From Streptomyces sp. NBC_01296 (lineage in GTDB: Bacteria; Actinomycetota; Actinomycetes; Streptomycetales; Streptomycetaceae), in assembly GCF_035984415.1 (NCBI RefSeq), contig NZ_CP130720.1, positions 3,844,001 to 3,908,000 of the forward strand: a stretch of DNA of 64,000 nt. Direction: 5' to 3'. Under the pieces are notes generated by a model. It was not told where the DNA came from and made no database searches. It saw nothing but the letters and a program-made list of their open reading frames with translations. The position numbers and the translations under genes are program-made. Positions 42,736 to 54,813 of this stretch are shown here, in pieces. Positions within the stretch are counted from its first letter, which is position 1; every line of letters begins with the position of its first letter.

Positions 42736-44391
42736 TCAGCGGACGAACGTGCTCGCCTGTCCCGCCAGGTCCAGGAAGTACTGCGGCGCCAGGCCCAGGA
42801 CCAGGGTCACCGCCACGCCCACCGCGATGGTCGTCATCGTCAGCGGCGACGGGACGGCCACCGTCGGGCCGTCCGCCTTCGGCTCGCTGAAGAACATCAG
42901 GACGATCACCCGGATGTAGAAGAACGCGGCGATCGCGGACGAGATGACACCGACCACGACCAGCACGCCCGCGCCGCCCTCCGCCGCCGCCTTGAACACG
43001 GCGAACTTGCCGGCGAAGCCGGACGTCAGCGGGATGCCGGCGAAGGCCAGCAGGAACACCGCGAAGACCGCCGCCGTCATCGGGGAACGGCGGCCCAGGC
43101 CCGCCCACTTGGACAGGTGCGTCGCCTCGCCGCCCGCGTCGCGCACCAGCGTGACCACCGCGAAGGCGCCGATCGTCACGAAGGAGTAGGCGAGCAGGTA
43201 GAAGAGGACGGACTGGACGCCCTGCGCCGACGTCGCGATCACACCGGCCAGGATGAAGCCCGCGTGCGCGATCGAGGAGTACGCCAGCAGGCGCTTGACG
43301 TCGGTCTGGGTCACCGCGATCACCGCGCCGGCCAGCATCGTCACGATGGCCACGCCCCACATGACCGGCCGCCAGTCCCACCGCAGGCCCGGGAGGACCA
43401 CGTACAGCAGCCGCAGCATCGCGCCGAAGGCGGCCACCTTCGTCGCCGCCGCCATGAAGCCCGTGACCGGGGTCGGGGCGCCCTGGTAGACGTCCGGGGT
43501 CCACATGTGGAACGGGACGGCGCCGACCTTGAAGAGCAGGCCCATCATGATCAGCGCCCCGCCGATCAGCAGCAGTGCGTCGTTGCCCATGGTGTCGGCG
43601 AGCGCCGGGTCGATCTTCGTGACCGTGCCGTCGACCACGTCGGCGATGGCCGCGTACGAGACCGAGCCCGCGTACCCGTAGACCAGCGCGATGCCGAAGA
43701 GGAGGAAGGCCGAGGAGAACGCCCCGAGCAGGAAGTACTTGACCGCCGCCTCCTGCGACATCAGCCGCTGGCGGCGGGCGACGGCGCAGAGCAGGTACAG
43801 CGGGAGGGAGAAGACCTCCAGGGCCACGAACAGCGTCAGCAGGTCGTTGGCCGCCGGGAAGATCAGCATCCCGGCGATCGCGAACAGCACCAGCGGGAAG
43901 ACCTCGGTGGTGGTGAAGCCCGCCTTGACGGCGGCCTTCTCGCTGTCGCTGCCCGGTACGGACGCCGCCTGCGCGGCGAACGAGTCCACCCGGTTGCCGT
44001 GCGCCGCCGGGTCCAGGCGCCGCTCGGCGAAGGTGAAGACCGCGACGATCGAGGCCAGCAGGATGGTGCCCTGCAGGAACAGCGCCGGGCCGTCCACGGC
44101 CACGGCGCCCATCGCCGCGATGTGCGCCTTGCCGCTCGCGTACCCGCCGGCGGCGAGGCCGACGACCGCCGCGAAGGCCGAGGCCAGCGCGGCGACGGCG
44201 AGGAACACCTGGACGTAGTAGCGGGACTTGCGCGGTACGAAGGCCTCGACGAGGACTCCGACCACCGCCGCGCCCACCACGATCAGCGTGGGCGCGAGCT
44301 GCGCGTACTCGATGTGCGGGGCCGGGATCCGGTCGACCGGTTCCGCGGCCGCCAGCGTCAGCAGCCCTTGGGCAGCAGCCATGGTGCTCAC
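42736..44391 (-). CDS. nuoN: NADH-quinone oxidoreductase subunit N
   Basis: This is a 551-residue antiporter-like subunit with FKVGAVPFHMWTPDVYQGAP and LLAYSSIAHAGFILAG. I use the GTG at 44391, which overlaps the nuoM stop (GTGA) and has GGGGAGG seven bases upstream; an ATG three codons on is the alternative. It is the last gene of the complete 14-gene complex I operon and ends just before the terminator at 42678-42716. Confidence 0.94.
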   Translation of the reverse strand: MSTMAAAQGLLTLAAAEPVDRIPAPHIEYAQLAPTLIVVGAAVVGVLVEAFVPRKSRYYVQVFLAVAALASAFAAVVGLAAGGYASGKAHIAAMGAVAVDGPALFLQGTILLASIVAVFTFAERRLDPAAHGNRVDSFAAQAASVPGSDSEKAAVKAGFTTTEVFPLVLFAIAGMLIFPAANDLLTLFVALEVFSLPLYLLCAVARRQRLMSQEAAVKYFLLGAFSSAFLLFGIALVYGYAGSVSYAAIADVVDGTVTKIDPALADTMGNDALLLIGGALIMMGLLFKVGAVPFHMWTPDVYQGAPTPVTGFMAAATKVAAFGAMLRLLYVVLPGLRWDWRPVMWGVAIVTMLAGAVIAVTQTDVKRLLAYSSIAHAGFILAGVIATSAQGVQSVLFYLLAYSFVTIGAFAVVTLVRDAGGEATHLSKWAGLGRRSPMTAAVFAVFLLAFAGIPLTSGFAGKFAVFKAAAEGGAGVLVVVGVISSAIAAFFYIRVIVLMFFSEPKADGPTVAVPSPLTMTTIAVGVAVTLVLGLAPQYFLDLAGQASTFVR

Positions 44392-45980
44392 TTCGCCGCC
44401 TCCCCGTTCTTGGCCTCGACAGCCACCTGTGGCTTCGGGTCCTTCTGGTGTACGTCGGACATGGTGTGCTCCACCGCCGGGTTGACGATCTCGGTGAGCG
44501 GCTTCGGGTACACGCCCAGCGCGATCAGCAGCGCGATCAGCGGGGCGACCACCAGCACCTCCCGCAGGTGCAGGTCCTTCATCGTGCGGACCTCCTCCTT
44601 CACGGGGCCGGTCATCGTGCGCTGGTAGAGCACCAGGGTGTAAAGCGCGGCCAGCACGATGCCGATGGTGGCGATGATGCCGATGACGGGGTACCGGGCG
44701 AACGTGCCGACCAGGACCAGGAATTCGCTGACGAAGGGCGCGAGGCCCGGCAGCGACAGCGTGGCGAGGCCGCCGATCAGGAAGGTGCCGGCCAGCACCG
44801 GGGCCACCTTCTGCACACCGCCGTAGTCGGCGATGAGCCGGGAGCCGCGCCGCGAGATCAGGAAGCCGGCCACCAGCATCAGCGCGGCCGTCGAGATCCC
44901 GTGGTTGACCATGTAGAGCGTCGCGCCCGACTGCCCCTGGGAGGTCATCGCGAAGATGCCCATGATGATGAACCCGAAGTGCGAGATCGAGGCGTACGCG
45001 ACCAGCCGCTTGATGTCCCGCTGCCCGACCGCGACCAGCGCGCCGTAGACGATGCTGATCAGGGCGAGGACGAGGATCACCGGCGTGGCCCACTTGCTGG
45101 CGTCGGGGAACAGCCCGAGGCAGAAGCGGAGCATCGCGAAGGTGCCGACCTTGTCGACGACCGCGGTGATCAGTACGGCGACCGGGGCGGTGGACTCGCC
45201 CATCGCGTTCGGCAGCCAGGTGTGCAGCGGCCACAGCGGGGCCTTCACCGCGAAGGCGAAGAAGAAGCCGAGGAACAGCAGCCGCTCGGTGTTGGTCGTC
45301 ATGTCGAGCGTGCCCGCGGCACGGGCGGCGGCGATCTCCTGGAGCGAGAAGTTCCCGGCGACCACGTACAGCCCGATGACCGCGGCCAGCATGATGAGGC
45401 CGCCGACCAGGTTGTAGAGGAGGAACTTGACCGCCGCGTACGAGCGCTGCGCGGCCGCGTTCTCATCGGACCCGGTATGTGCCCGGTCCCCGAAGCCGCC
45501 GATGAGGAAGTACATCGGGATGAGCATGGCTTCGAAGAAGACGTAGAAGAGGAAGACGTCGGTGGCCTCGAAGGAGATGACCACCATCGCCTCGACCAGC
45601 AGGATCAGGGCGAAGAAGCCCTGCGTCGGCCGCCAGCGGGACGAATGCGTCTCAAGGGGGTCGGCGTCGTGCCAGCCGGCCCCGATGACGAAGGGGATCA
45701 GCAGGGCGGTGAGCGCGATCAGCGCCACCCCGATGCCGTCGACGCCCAGTTCGTAGCGGACGCCGAAGTCGGCGATCCAGGCGTGTGATTCGGTGAGCTG
45801 GTAGCGAGCGCCACCGGGCTCGAAGCGGACCGCGACGAGCACGGCCAGGGCCAGCGTCGCCAGCGAGAACAGCAGCGCGAGCCACTTGGCGGCGGTCCTG
45901 CGGGCGGCCGGGACGGCCGCCGTCAGGACGGCGCCGACCGCGGGGACCGCGGCCGTCACCGTCAGAAGCGGGAAACTCAT
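44388..45980 (-). CDS. nuoM: NADH-quinone oxidoreductase subunit M
   Basis: The 530-residue proton-pumping subunit has FFEAMLIPMYFLIGGFG, KAPLWPLHTWLPNAMGESTA and RLVAYASISHFGFIIMG. ATG start, one base after the nuoL stop. It is the M counterpart of the full complex; the nuo2 copy at 7174 is clearly diverged from it. Confidence 0.95.
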   Translation of the reverse strand: MSFPLLTVTAAVPAVGAVLTAAVPAARRTAAKWLALLFSLATLALAVLVAVRFEPGGARYQLTESHAWIADFGVRYELGVDGIGVALIALTALLIPFVIGAGWHDADPLETHSSRWRPTQGFFALILLVEAMVVISFEATDVFLFYVFFEAMLIPMYFLIGGFGDRAHTGSDENAAAQRSYAAVKFLLYNLVGGLIMLAAVIGLYVVAGNFSLQEIAAARAAGTLDMTTNTERLLFLGFFFAFAVKAPLWPLHTWLPNAMGESTAPVAVLITAVVDKVGTFAMLRFCLGLFPDASKWATPVILVLALISIVYGALVAVGQRDIKRLVAYASISHFGFIIMGIFAMTSQGQSGATLYMVNHGISTAALMLVAGFLISRRGSRLIADYGGVQKVAPVLAGTFLIGGLATLSLPGLAPFVSEFLVLVGTFARYPVIGIIATIGIVLAALYTLVLYQRTMTGPVKEEVRTMKDLHLREVLVVAPLIALLIALGVYPKPLTEIVNPAVEHTMSDVHQKDPKPQVAVEAKNGEAAK

Positions 45981-45981
45981 C

Positions 45982-47877
45982 TCACACCGCCCTCATCAGC
46001 AGGGTCGCGGCGATGAGGATCGCCGTGCCCCCGAACATCGAGACCGCGTAGCTGCGGGCGTAGCCGTTCTGCAGCTTGCGCAGCCGGCCCGACAGTCCGC
46101 CGACCGAGGCGGCCGTCCCGTTGACCACCCCGTCGACCAGGCTGTGGTCGACGTACACGAGCGAGCGGGTCAGGTGCTCCCCGCCGCGCACCAGCACGAC
46201 GTGGTTGAAATCGTCCTGGAGCAGGTCCCGCCGGGCCGCCCGGGTGAGGAGCGAGCCGCGCGGGGCGACCACCGGGACGGGCCTGCGGCCGTACATCGAC
46301 CAGGCGACGGCGACGCCGACGACCAGGACGACCATGGTGGACGCGGTCACCGTCATGGCGCTGACCGGCGAGTTGCCGTGCTCGTAACCGGTGACGGGCT
46401 CGAGCCACTTCAGGAAGCGCTCGCCGATCTCGAAGAACGCGCCGGCGAAGACCGACCCGAACGCCAGGATGACCATCGGGATGGTCATGGACTTCGGGGA
46501 CTCGTGCGGGTGCGGCTCGTGGCCGCCTGCGTCCGGCTGCCAGCGCTTCTCACCGAAGAAGGTGAGGAGCATGACCCGGGTCATGTAGAAGGCGGTGATG
46601 CCGGCGCCGATCAGGGCGACCCCGCCGAGGATCCAGCCCTGGGTGCCGCCCTTGGCGAAGGCCGCCTCGATGATCATGTCCTTGGAGAAGAAGCCGGACA
46701 GTCCGGGGAAGCCGATGATCGCCAGGTAGCCGAGGCCGAAGGTGACGAAGGTGACCGGCATGAACTTCCGCAGGGCGCCGTACTTGCGCATGTCCACTTC
46801 GTCGTTCATCCCGTGCATGACGGAACCCGCGCCGAGGAAGAGGCCGGCCTTGAAGAAGCCGTGCGTCACCAGGTGCATGATCGCGAAGACGTACCCGATG
46901 GGGCCGAGGCCCGCCGCGAGGATCATGTAGCCGATCTGCGACATCGTCGACCCGGCGAGTGCCTTCTTGATGTCGTCCTTCGCGCAACCGACGATCGCAC
47001 CGAAGATCAGCGTGACCGCGCCCACGATGGTGACCACCAGCTGGGCGTCCGGCGCACCGTTGAAAACGGCGGCCGAGCGGACGATCAGGTACACGCCCGC
47101 CGTCACCATCGTCGCCGCGTGGATCAGGGCCGAGACCGGGGTCGGGCCCTCCATCGCGTCGCCGAGCCAGGACTGCAGCGGCACCTGGGCCGACTTGCCG
47201 CACGCGGCGAGCAGCAGCATCAGGGCGATCGCCGTCAGCTTGCCCTCGGTGGCGTTGCCCACGGAGGCGAACACCGGCCCGAAGGCGAAGGTCCCGAAGG
47301 TGGTGAACAGCAGCATGATCGCGATCGACAGGCCCATGTCGCCGACCCGGTTGACCAGGAAGGCCTTCTTCGCGGCGGTCGCCGCGCTGGGCTTGTGCTG
47401 CCAGAAGCCGATGAGCAGGTACGAGGCGAGGCCGACGCCCTCCCACCCGACGTACAGCAGCAGGTAGTTGTCGGCGAGGACCAGCAGCAGCATCGCCGCG
47501 AGGAACAGGTTCAGGTAGCCGAAGAAGCGGCGGCGGCGCTCGTCGTGCTCCATGTACCCGATGGAGTAGATGTGGATGAGCGTGCCGACCCCGGTGATCA
47601 GCAGGACGAACGTCATCGACAGCTGGTCGAGCTGGAAGGCGACGTCCGCCTGGAAACCCTCGACGGGGATCCAGGTGTACAGCTTCTCGTACAGGGTCCG
47701 GTCCTCGGCGCCGCGCCCGAGCAGGTCGGCGAACAGGACCACGCCGATGCCGAAGGAGGCGGCGGCGAGGAGGGTGCCGAGCCAGTGGCCGGCCTTGTCG
47801 AGGCGGCGGCCGCCGCAGAGCAGCACCGCCGCTCCGAGCAGGGGCGCCGCGATCAGCAGCCCAATCAGATTCTCCAC
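45982..47877 (-). CDS. nuoL: NADH-quinone oxidoreductase subunit L
   Basis: The 631-residue product has GWEGVGLASYLLIGFW, GKSAQVPLQSWLGDAMEGPT and MSQIGYMILAAGLGPIGY, plus the long lateral helix at its C-terminus. It forms the distal part of the proton-pumping arm. GTG start, 12 bases after the nuoK stop. Confidence 0.95.
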   Translation of the reverse strand: MENLIGLLIAAPLLGAAVLLCGGRRLDKAGHWLGTLLAAASFGIGVVLFADLLGRGAEDRTLYEKLYTWIPVEGFQADVAFQLDQLSMTFVLLITGVGTLIHIYSIGYMEHDERRRRFFGYLNLFLAAMLLLVLADNYLLLYVGWEGVGLASYLLIGFWQHKPSAATAAKKAFLVNRVGDMGLSIAIMLLFTTFGTFAFGPVFASVGNATEGKLTAIALMLLLAACGKSAQVPLQSWLGDAMEGPTPVSALIHAATMVTAGVYLIVRSAAVFNGAPDAQLVVTIVGAVTLIFGAIVGCAKDDIKKALAGSTMSQIGYMILAAGLGPIGYVFAIMHLVTHGFFKAGLFLGAGSVMHGMNDEVDMRKYGALRKFMPVTFVTFGLGYLAIIGFPGLSGFFSKDMIIEAAFAKGGTQGWILGGVALIGAGITAFYMTRVMLLTFFGEKRWQPDAGGHEPHPHESPKSMTIPMVILAFGSVFAGAFFEIGERFLKWLEPVTGYEHGNSPVSAMTVTASTMVVLVVGVAVAWSMYGRRPVPVVAPRGSLLTRAARRDLLQDDFNHVVLVRGGEHLTRSLVYVDHSLVDGVVNGTAASVGGLSGRLRKLQNGYARSYAVSMFGGTAILIAATLLMRAV

Positions 47878-47889
47878 TGTGAGCGCCCC

Positions 47890-48189
47890 TTACAGCTTCA
47901 TCAGGCTGGCGTCGTCGACCGAGGCCGAGTGGCGGGTACGGAACAGCGACACGATGATCGCGAGGCCCACCACGACCTCCGCGGCGGCGACGACCATCGT
48001 GAAGAAGGCGATGATCTGGCCGTCGAGGTTGCCGTGCATCCGGGAGAAGACGACGAAGGCGAGGTTGCAGGCGTTGAGCATCAGCTCGACGCACATGAAC
48101 AGCACGATCGCGTTCTTCCGGATCAGTACTCCGGCGGCGCCGATGGTGAACAGCAGCGCCGACAGGTACAGGTAGTTGACCGGGTTCAC
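47890..48189 (-). CDS. nuoK: NADH-quinone oxidoreductase subunit K
   Basis: The 99-residue three-helix subunit has the conserved NAIVLFMCVELMLNACNLAF segment with the two membrane-embedded glutamate positions of the family. The GTG start overlaps the nuoJ stop. Confidence 0.95.
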   Translation of the reverse strand: MNPVNYLYLSALLFTIGAAGVLIRKNAIVLFMCVELMLNACNLAFVVFSRMHGNLDGQIIAFFTMVVAAAEVVVGLAIIVSLFRTRHSASVDDASLMKL

Positions 48190-48995
48190 TTCGAGGCCTC
48201 CTCACGGCCGAGCCGCTCGGCCGACGCCTGCTCCAGCGCCTTCAGGTCGTTCAGCGCCTCGCTGGAGACGTCCCGGATCTGACCCCGGGCACGGAGCGTC
48301 TTGTTGACGGTCAGCTCGGACGGGGTGCCGTCCGGCAGCAGACCGGCGACGTCCACCGCGTTGTGCCGGGCGTAGACGCCGGGTGCGGGCAGCGGCGGGA
48401 GCTGCACGCCCTCGCGGACGCGGCGCTCGGCGAGCTCGCGCTGCGTGGCGGCCCGCTCGGTGCGCTCGCGGTGGGTGAGGACCATCGCGCCGACGGCGGC
48501 CGTGATCAGCAGCGCGCCGGTGATCTCGAAGGCGAACACGTACTTGGTGAAGATCAGCGTGGCCAGCCCCTCCACGTGCCCGGCGGAGTTGACCCGGCCG
48601 AGCCCGTTGAAGTGGCTGAGACCGGCGTTGGCGATGCCGGCGATCAGCAGGACGCCGAAGCCGAGCCCGCACAGGGCGGCCAGCCAGCGCTGCCCCTTGA
48701 GGGTCTCCTTCAGCGAGTCGGCGGCGGTGACGCCGACGAGCATGACCACGAAGAGGAAGAGCATCATGATCGCGCCGGTGTAGACGATGACCTGGACCAC
48801 GCCCAGGAAGTACGCCCCGTTGGCGAGGTAGAAGACCGCCAGGATGATCATCGTCCCGGCCAGGCTCAGCGCGCTGTGCACGGCCTTCTTCATCAGGATC
48901 GTGGACAGCGCACCGATGACGGCGACGGTGGCGAGAACCCAGAACTGGACCGCCTCGCCCGTGGAGGTCAGGGTGGCCGCTGCGAGGGCGCTCAT
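48186..48995 (-). CDS. nuoJ: NADH-quinone oxidoreductase subunit J
   Basis: The 269-residue subunit has five membrane helices and the signature GVVQVIVYTGAIMMLFLFVV. A polar C-terminal extension of about 90 residues follows the last helix, which is longer than in E. coli NuoJ but usual for actinomycetes. ATG overlaps the nuoI stop. Confidence 0.94.
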   Translation of the reverse strand: MSALAAATLTSTGEAVQFWVLATVAVIGALSTILMKKAVHSALSLAGTMIILAVFYLANGAYFLGVVQVIVYTGAIMMLFLFVVMLVGVTAADSLKETLKGQRWLAALCGLGFGVLLIAGIANAGLSHFNGLGRVNSAGHVEGLATLIFTKYVFAFEITGALLITAAVGAMVLTHRERTERAATQRELAERRVREGVQLPPLPAPGVYARHNAVDVAGLLPDGTPSELTVNKTLRARGQIRDVSSEALNDLKALEQASAERLGREEASK

Positions 48996-49600
48996 GCCTG
49001 CACCTCCTCGGAGGGCGCCGCCTGCTCGCCCTTCGAGACGGCTGTCTGACGCACCGTCCCGGGAGCCGCCCCGGTCACCAGCCCGCGGTAGTAGTCCTGC
49101 TCGTCCATGCCCGGGAAGATCGAGTGCGGCGACTCCACCATGCCCTCGGTCAGGCCGGCGAGCAGCTGCTCCTTGGTGTAGATGAGCGATTCGCGGCTGG
49201 AGTCGGCCAGTTCGAACTCGTTCGTCATCGTCAGCGCCCGCGTCGGGCAGGCCTCGATGCACAGCCCGCACAGGATGCAGCGGGCGTAGTTGATCTGGTA
49301 GACCCGGCCGTACCGCTCACCCGGGGAGTACCGCTCCTCCTCGGTGTTGTCCGCGCCCTCCACGTAGATGGCGTCGGCGGGACAGGCCCAGGCGCACAGC
49401 TCGCACCCGATGCACTTCTCCAGACCGTCCGGGTGCCGGTTCAGCTGGTGCCGTCCGTGGAAGCGCGGAGCGGTCGTCTTCTGCTGCTCCGGGTACTGCT
49501 CGGTGAGGCGCTTCTTGAACATGGCCTTGAAGGTCACGCCGAAGCCGGCCACCGGGTTCTGCCACTGTTCGTTCTTCTCGTTCCGGTCCGCGTCAGGCAT
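48992..49600 (-). CDS. nuoI: NADH-quinone oxidoreductase subunit I (2x[4Fe-4S])
   Basis: The 202-residue ferredoxin-type subunit carries clusters N6a and N6b through CIGCELCAWACP and CILCGLCIEACP. I place the start at the ATG at 49600 (AGGAGGG upstream), which gives an eight-base overlap with the end of nuoH; the frame extends further to 49651 without family resemblance. Confidence 0.95.
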   Translation of the reverse strand: MPDADRNEKNEQWQNPVAGFGVTFKAMFKKRLTEQYPEQQKTTAPRFHGRHQLNRHPDGLEKCIGCELCAWACPADAIYVEGADNTEEERYSPGERYGRVYQINYARCILCGLCIEACPTRALTMTNEFELADSSRESLIYTKEQLLAGLTEGMVESPHSIFPGMDEQDYYRGLVTGAAPGTVRQTAVSKGEQAAPSEEVQA

Positions 49601-50963
49601 TCTCAGCACCCTCCTCTCGGTCACTGTCAGTATTCGTCCCGCCACTGACAATCAGCTCCCGCTCACTGCGAGGCCGCCTGCGCGGTACGGGTGCCAGGTG
49701 CTGGCCGGGCTTGGGCGGTACGGGGAACCCGCCCGCCAGCGGGTCGAACGGCTCGGCCGCGGAAGCCTCGTCGGCCTGCTCGGCGGCCGCCTTCTCCTTC
49801 CGGTCGCGGAAGAGGTCCGCGACGAAGGACAGCAGCAGGATCGCGACGACGGCGCCGCCGACGTACAGCACGATCTCCGAGAAGTCGTACTGCTCGTTGC
49901 GCAGCGCCCGGACGGTCGCCACCAGCATCAGCCAGACCACGGAGACCGGGATCAGGACCTTCCAGCCGAGCTTCATCAGCTGGTCGTAGCGGACGCGGGG
50001 CAGCGTGCCGCGCAGCCAGATGAAGAAGAACAGCAGCAGCTGGACCTTGATGACGAACCAGAGCATCGGCCACCAGCCGTGGTTCGCGCCCTCCCAGTAC
50101 GTGGAGATCGGCGCGGGGGCCCGCCAGCCGCCGAGGAAGAGGGTGACCGAGACCGCCGAGACGGTGACCATGTTGACGTACTCGGCCAGCATGAACAGCG
50201 CGAACTTGATGGAGGAGTACTCGGTGTTGAAGCCGCCGACGAGGTCGCCCTCGGACTCCGGCATGTCGAACGGCGCGCGGTTCGTCTCGCCGACCATCGT
50301 GATGACGTAGATGATGAACGAGACCGGCAGCAGCACGATGTACCAGCGGTCGGCCTGCGCCTCCACGATCGCCGAGGTCGACATCGACCCGGAGTAGAGG
50401 AAGACGGAGGCGAAGGCCGCGCCCATCGCGATCTCGTACGAGATCATCTGTGCGCAGGAGCGCAGTCCGCCGAGCAGCGGGTAGGTCGAACCGGAGGACC
50501 AGCCGGCCAGGACGATGCCGTAGATGCCGACCGAGGCGACCGCGAGGATGTAGAGCATCGCGATCGGCAGGTCGGTCAGCTGCATCGTGGTGCGCTGGCC
50601 GAAGATCGAGACCTCGTCGTCGGCCGGGCCGAACGGGATCACCGCGATGGCCATGAAGGCCGGGATCGCCGCGATGATCGGGGCCAGGACGTACACCACC
50701 TTGTCGGCCCGCTTGACGATGATGTCTTCCTTGAGCATCAGCTTCACGCCGTCGGCGAGCGACTGGAGCATGCCCCAGGGGCCGTGCCGGTTGGGGCCGA
50801 TGCGCAGCTGCATCCAGGCGACGACCTTGCGCTCCCACACGATGGAGAAGAGCACGGTCACCATCAGGAAGGCGAAGCAGAACACCGCCTTGACGACGAC
50901 CAGCCACCAGACGTCCCTGCCGAACAGGGAGAGGTCCTCGGCAGCGAGCTGTACCGCGTTCAC
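49593..50963 (-). CDS. nuoH: NADH-quinone oxidoreductase subunit H
   Basis: The 456-residue membrane subunit has MQLRIGPNRHGPWGMLQSLA, ADGVKLMLKEDI and RAPFDMPESEGDLVGGFNTE. A polar C-terminal tail of about 80 residues extends beyond the conserved part. The GTG start overlaps the nuoG stop. It forms the quinone channel together with NuoB and NuoD. Confidence 0.95.
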   Translation of the reverse strand: MNAVQLAAEDLSLFGRDVWWLVVVKAVFCFAFLMVTVLFSIVWERKVVAWMQLRIGPNRHGPWGMLQSLADGVKLMLKEDIIVKRADKVVYVLAPIIAAIPAFMAIAVIPFGPADDEVSIFGQRTTMQLTDLPIAMLYILAVASVGIYGIVLAGWSSGSTYPLLGGLRSCAQMISYEIAMGAAFASVFLYSGSMSTSAIVEAQADRWYIVLLPVSFIIYVITMVGETNRAPFDMPESEGDLVGGFNTEYSSIKFALFMLAEYVNMVTVSAVSVTLFLGGWRAPAPISTYWEGANHGWWPMLWFVIKVQLLLFFFIWLRGTLPRVRYDQLMKLGWKVLIPVSVVWLMLVATVRALRNEQYDFSEIVLYVGGAVVAILLLSFVADLFRDRKEKAAAEQADEASAAEPFDPLAGGFPVPPKPGQHLAPVPRRRPRSERELIVSGGTNTDSDREEGAENA

Positions 50964-53463
50964 GCGCCCACCTCCGCATCGGTGCCGCTGCTGTCGGCCG
51001 GGGTCGCCGGGCCGATCCGTACGAGGGTGCCCGGGTGGGCCCCGGTGTCGGCGAGGACGCCGTGGCCGGTGGAGTTCAGCGGGAGCCAGACCACGCGGTC
51101 CGGCATCTCGGTGATCCGCAGCGGCAGTTCCACGGAGCCGGCCGGGCCGGTCACCGCGAGGACGTCGCCGTCCTTGACACCCGTCTCGGCGGCTGTGGCG
51201 GCCGAGAGCCGGGCGCTCGCCTCGTGCCGGGTGCCGGCCAGGGCGTCGTCGCCCTCCTGGAGCCGGCCCTGGTCGAGGAGGAGCCGGTGGCCCGCGAGGA
51301 CCGCCTCGCCCGCCCCGGGGCGGGGCAGCGGCGCGGTGTCCGCGGACTGTCCGGCGGCCCGCTCCCCGGTCCACGGGCCGAGCGCGTCGAGCTCGCGGCG
51401 TACGGCGTGTACGTCGGGCAGCGCGATCGGCCGGTCGGCCGCGTCGGCCAGCATGTGCAGCACGCGGGCGTCGGCGGGGGCGAGCGGGCGGGTCATCTGG
51501 TCGGGCTTGAGCGCGGCCTCGAACGGCCGGACCCTGCCCTCCCAGTTGATGAACGCGCCGGCCTTCTCGGCGACGGCGGCGACCGGGAAGACCACGTCCG
51601 CGTGGTCGGTGACCTGGCCGGGCCGCAGTTCCAGCGAGACCACGAAGGCCTCCTCGAGGGCGAGGAGCGCGCGGGCCGGATCCGGCAGGTCGGCGACCTC
51701 GACGCCGGCGACCAGCAGGGCCGAGAGTTCCCGGCCCGCCGCGGCCTCGACGATCTGGCCGGTGTCCCGGCCGTAGCGGTGCGGGAGCTCGTCCAGTCCC
51801 CAGGCGGTGGCGACCTCGTCGCGGGCCCGCGGGTCGGTGGCCGGGCGGGCCCCCGGCAGCAGGGACGGCAGCGCGCCCGCCTCGACGGCGGCCCGCTCCC
51901 CGGCCCGGCGCGGGATCCACACCAGCTGCGCGCCGGTCGCGGCTGCGGCCCGTACGGCGGCGGTCAGCGCGCCGGGCACGCCGGCGAGGCGCTCCCCGAC
52001 GACGAGGACCGCGCCGGCCTGCCGCAGCGCGTCGGCGGCCTCGGCCCCGCCGGCCTCCAGGCCGGTCCGGGTGGCCAGGGCGTCCAGCCACTCGGGCTCC
52101 GTGCCGGGGGCGGCGGCCAGCAGCGTGCCGCCCGCCTTCTCCAGGCCGCGGGTGGCGAACGGGGCGAGGGCGAAGGTCCGCTGCTCGTGCTTGCGGTGGG
52201 CCTTGCGCAGCCGCAGGAAGACCCCGGGGGCCTCCTCCTCGGACTCGATGCCGGCGAGCAGGACGGCGGGGGCCGCCTCCAGCTTCGCGTAGGTGACTCC
52301 GGCGCCGTCGAGGTCCTTGCCGGTGCCGGCCACGGTGGCGGCCAGGAAATCGGCCTCCTCCGCGCTGTGGATCCGGGCCCGGAAGTCGATGTCGTTGGTG
52401 TCGAGGACCACCCGCGCGAACTTGGCGTACGCGTACGCGTCCTCGACGGTGAGCCGCCCGCCGGTCAGGACCCCGGCCCGGCCGCGCGCGGCGGCGAGCC
52501 CGGCGGCCGCGGCCTCCAGGGCCTCGGGCCAGCTGGCCGGGGCGAGGACCCCGTCCGTGCCGCGCACCAGCGGGGTGGTGAGCCGGTCCGGGCGCTGCGC
52601 GTAGCGGAACCCGAAGCGGCCCTTGTCGCAGATCCACTCCTCGTTGACCTCGGGGTCCTCGGCGGCCATCCGGCGCAGCACCTTGCCGCGGCGGTGGTCG
52701 GTCCGGGTCGCGCAGCCGCCCGCGCAGTGCTCGCACACGCTCGGGGAGGAGACGAGGTCGAACGGGCGGGAGCGGAACCGGTAGGCGGCCGAGGTGAGGG
52801 CGCCGACGGGGCAGATCTGGATGGTGTTGCCGGAGAAGTACGACTCGAAGGGGTCGCCCTCGCCGGTGCCGATCTGCTGGAGCGCGCCGCGCTCCAGCAT
52901 CTCGATCATCGGGTCGCCGGCCACCTGGGTCGAGAACCGGGTGCAGCGCGCGCACAGCACGCACCGCTCGCGGTCGAGCAGCACCTGGGTGGAGATCGGG
53001 ACGGGCTTCTCGTACGTGCGCTTCTTGCCCTCGAAACGCGAGTCGCTCTGCCCGTGGGACATCGCCTGGTTCTGCAGCGGGCACTCGCCGCCCTTGTCGC
53101 AGACCGGGCAGTCCAGCGGGTGGTTGATGAGCAGCAGCTCCATCACGCCGCGCTGGGACTTCTCGGCGACAGGGGAGGTCAGCTGCGTCTTGACGACCAT
53201 GCCGTCGGTGCAGGTGATGGTGCAGGAGGCCATCGGCTTGCGCTGGCCCTCGACCTCGACGATGCACTGGCGGCAGGCGCCGACCGGGTCGAGGAGGGGG
53301 TGGTCGCAGAACCGGGGAATCTCGATGCCGATCTGCTCGGCGGCCCGGATGACCAGGGTCCCCTTGGGCACCGACAGTTCGATGCCGTCGATGGTCAGGG
53401 AGACCAGATTCTCCGGCGGCACCGCCGCCTCGCCGCCACCGGCGGGAGCGTTAGTGGTGACGG

Positions 53464-53467
<4 letters not shown>
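50960..53467 (-). CDS. nuoG: NADH-quinone oxidoreductase subunit G
   Basis: This is an 835-residue iron-sulfur protein of the electron-input module. An N-terminal [2Fe-2S] domain has CDHPLLDPVGACRQC, then the His/Cys-ligated N5 region (HPLDCPVCDKGGECPLQ) and N4 region (ERCVLCARCTRFS). CEHCAGGC with the later CDKGRFG supplies the extra cluster N7 seen in some bacteria. The remainder is the degenerate molybdopterin-type domain. ATG overlaps the nuoF stop. Confidence 0.95.
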
Positions 53468-54809
<1,342 letters not shown>

Positions 54810-54813
<4 letters not shown>
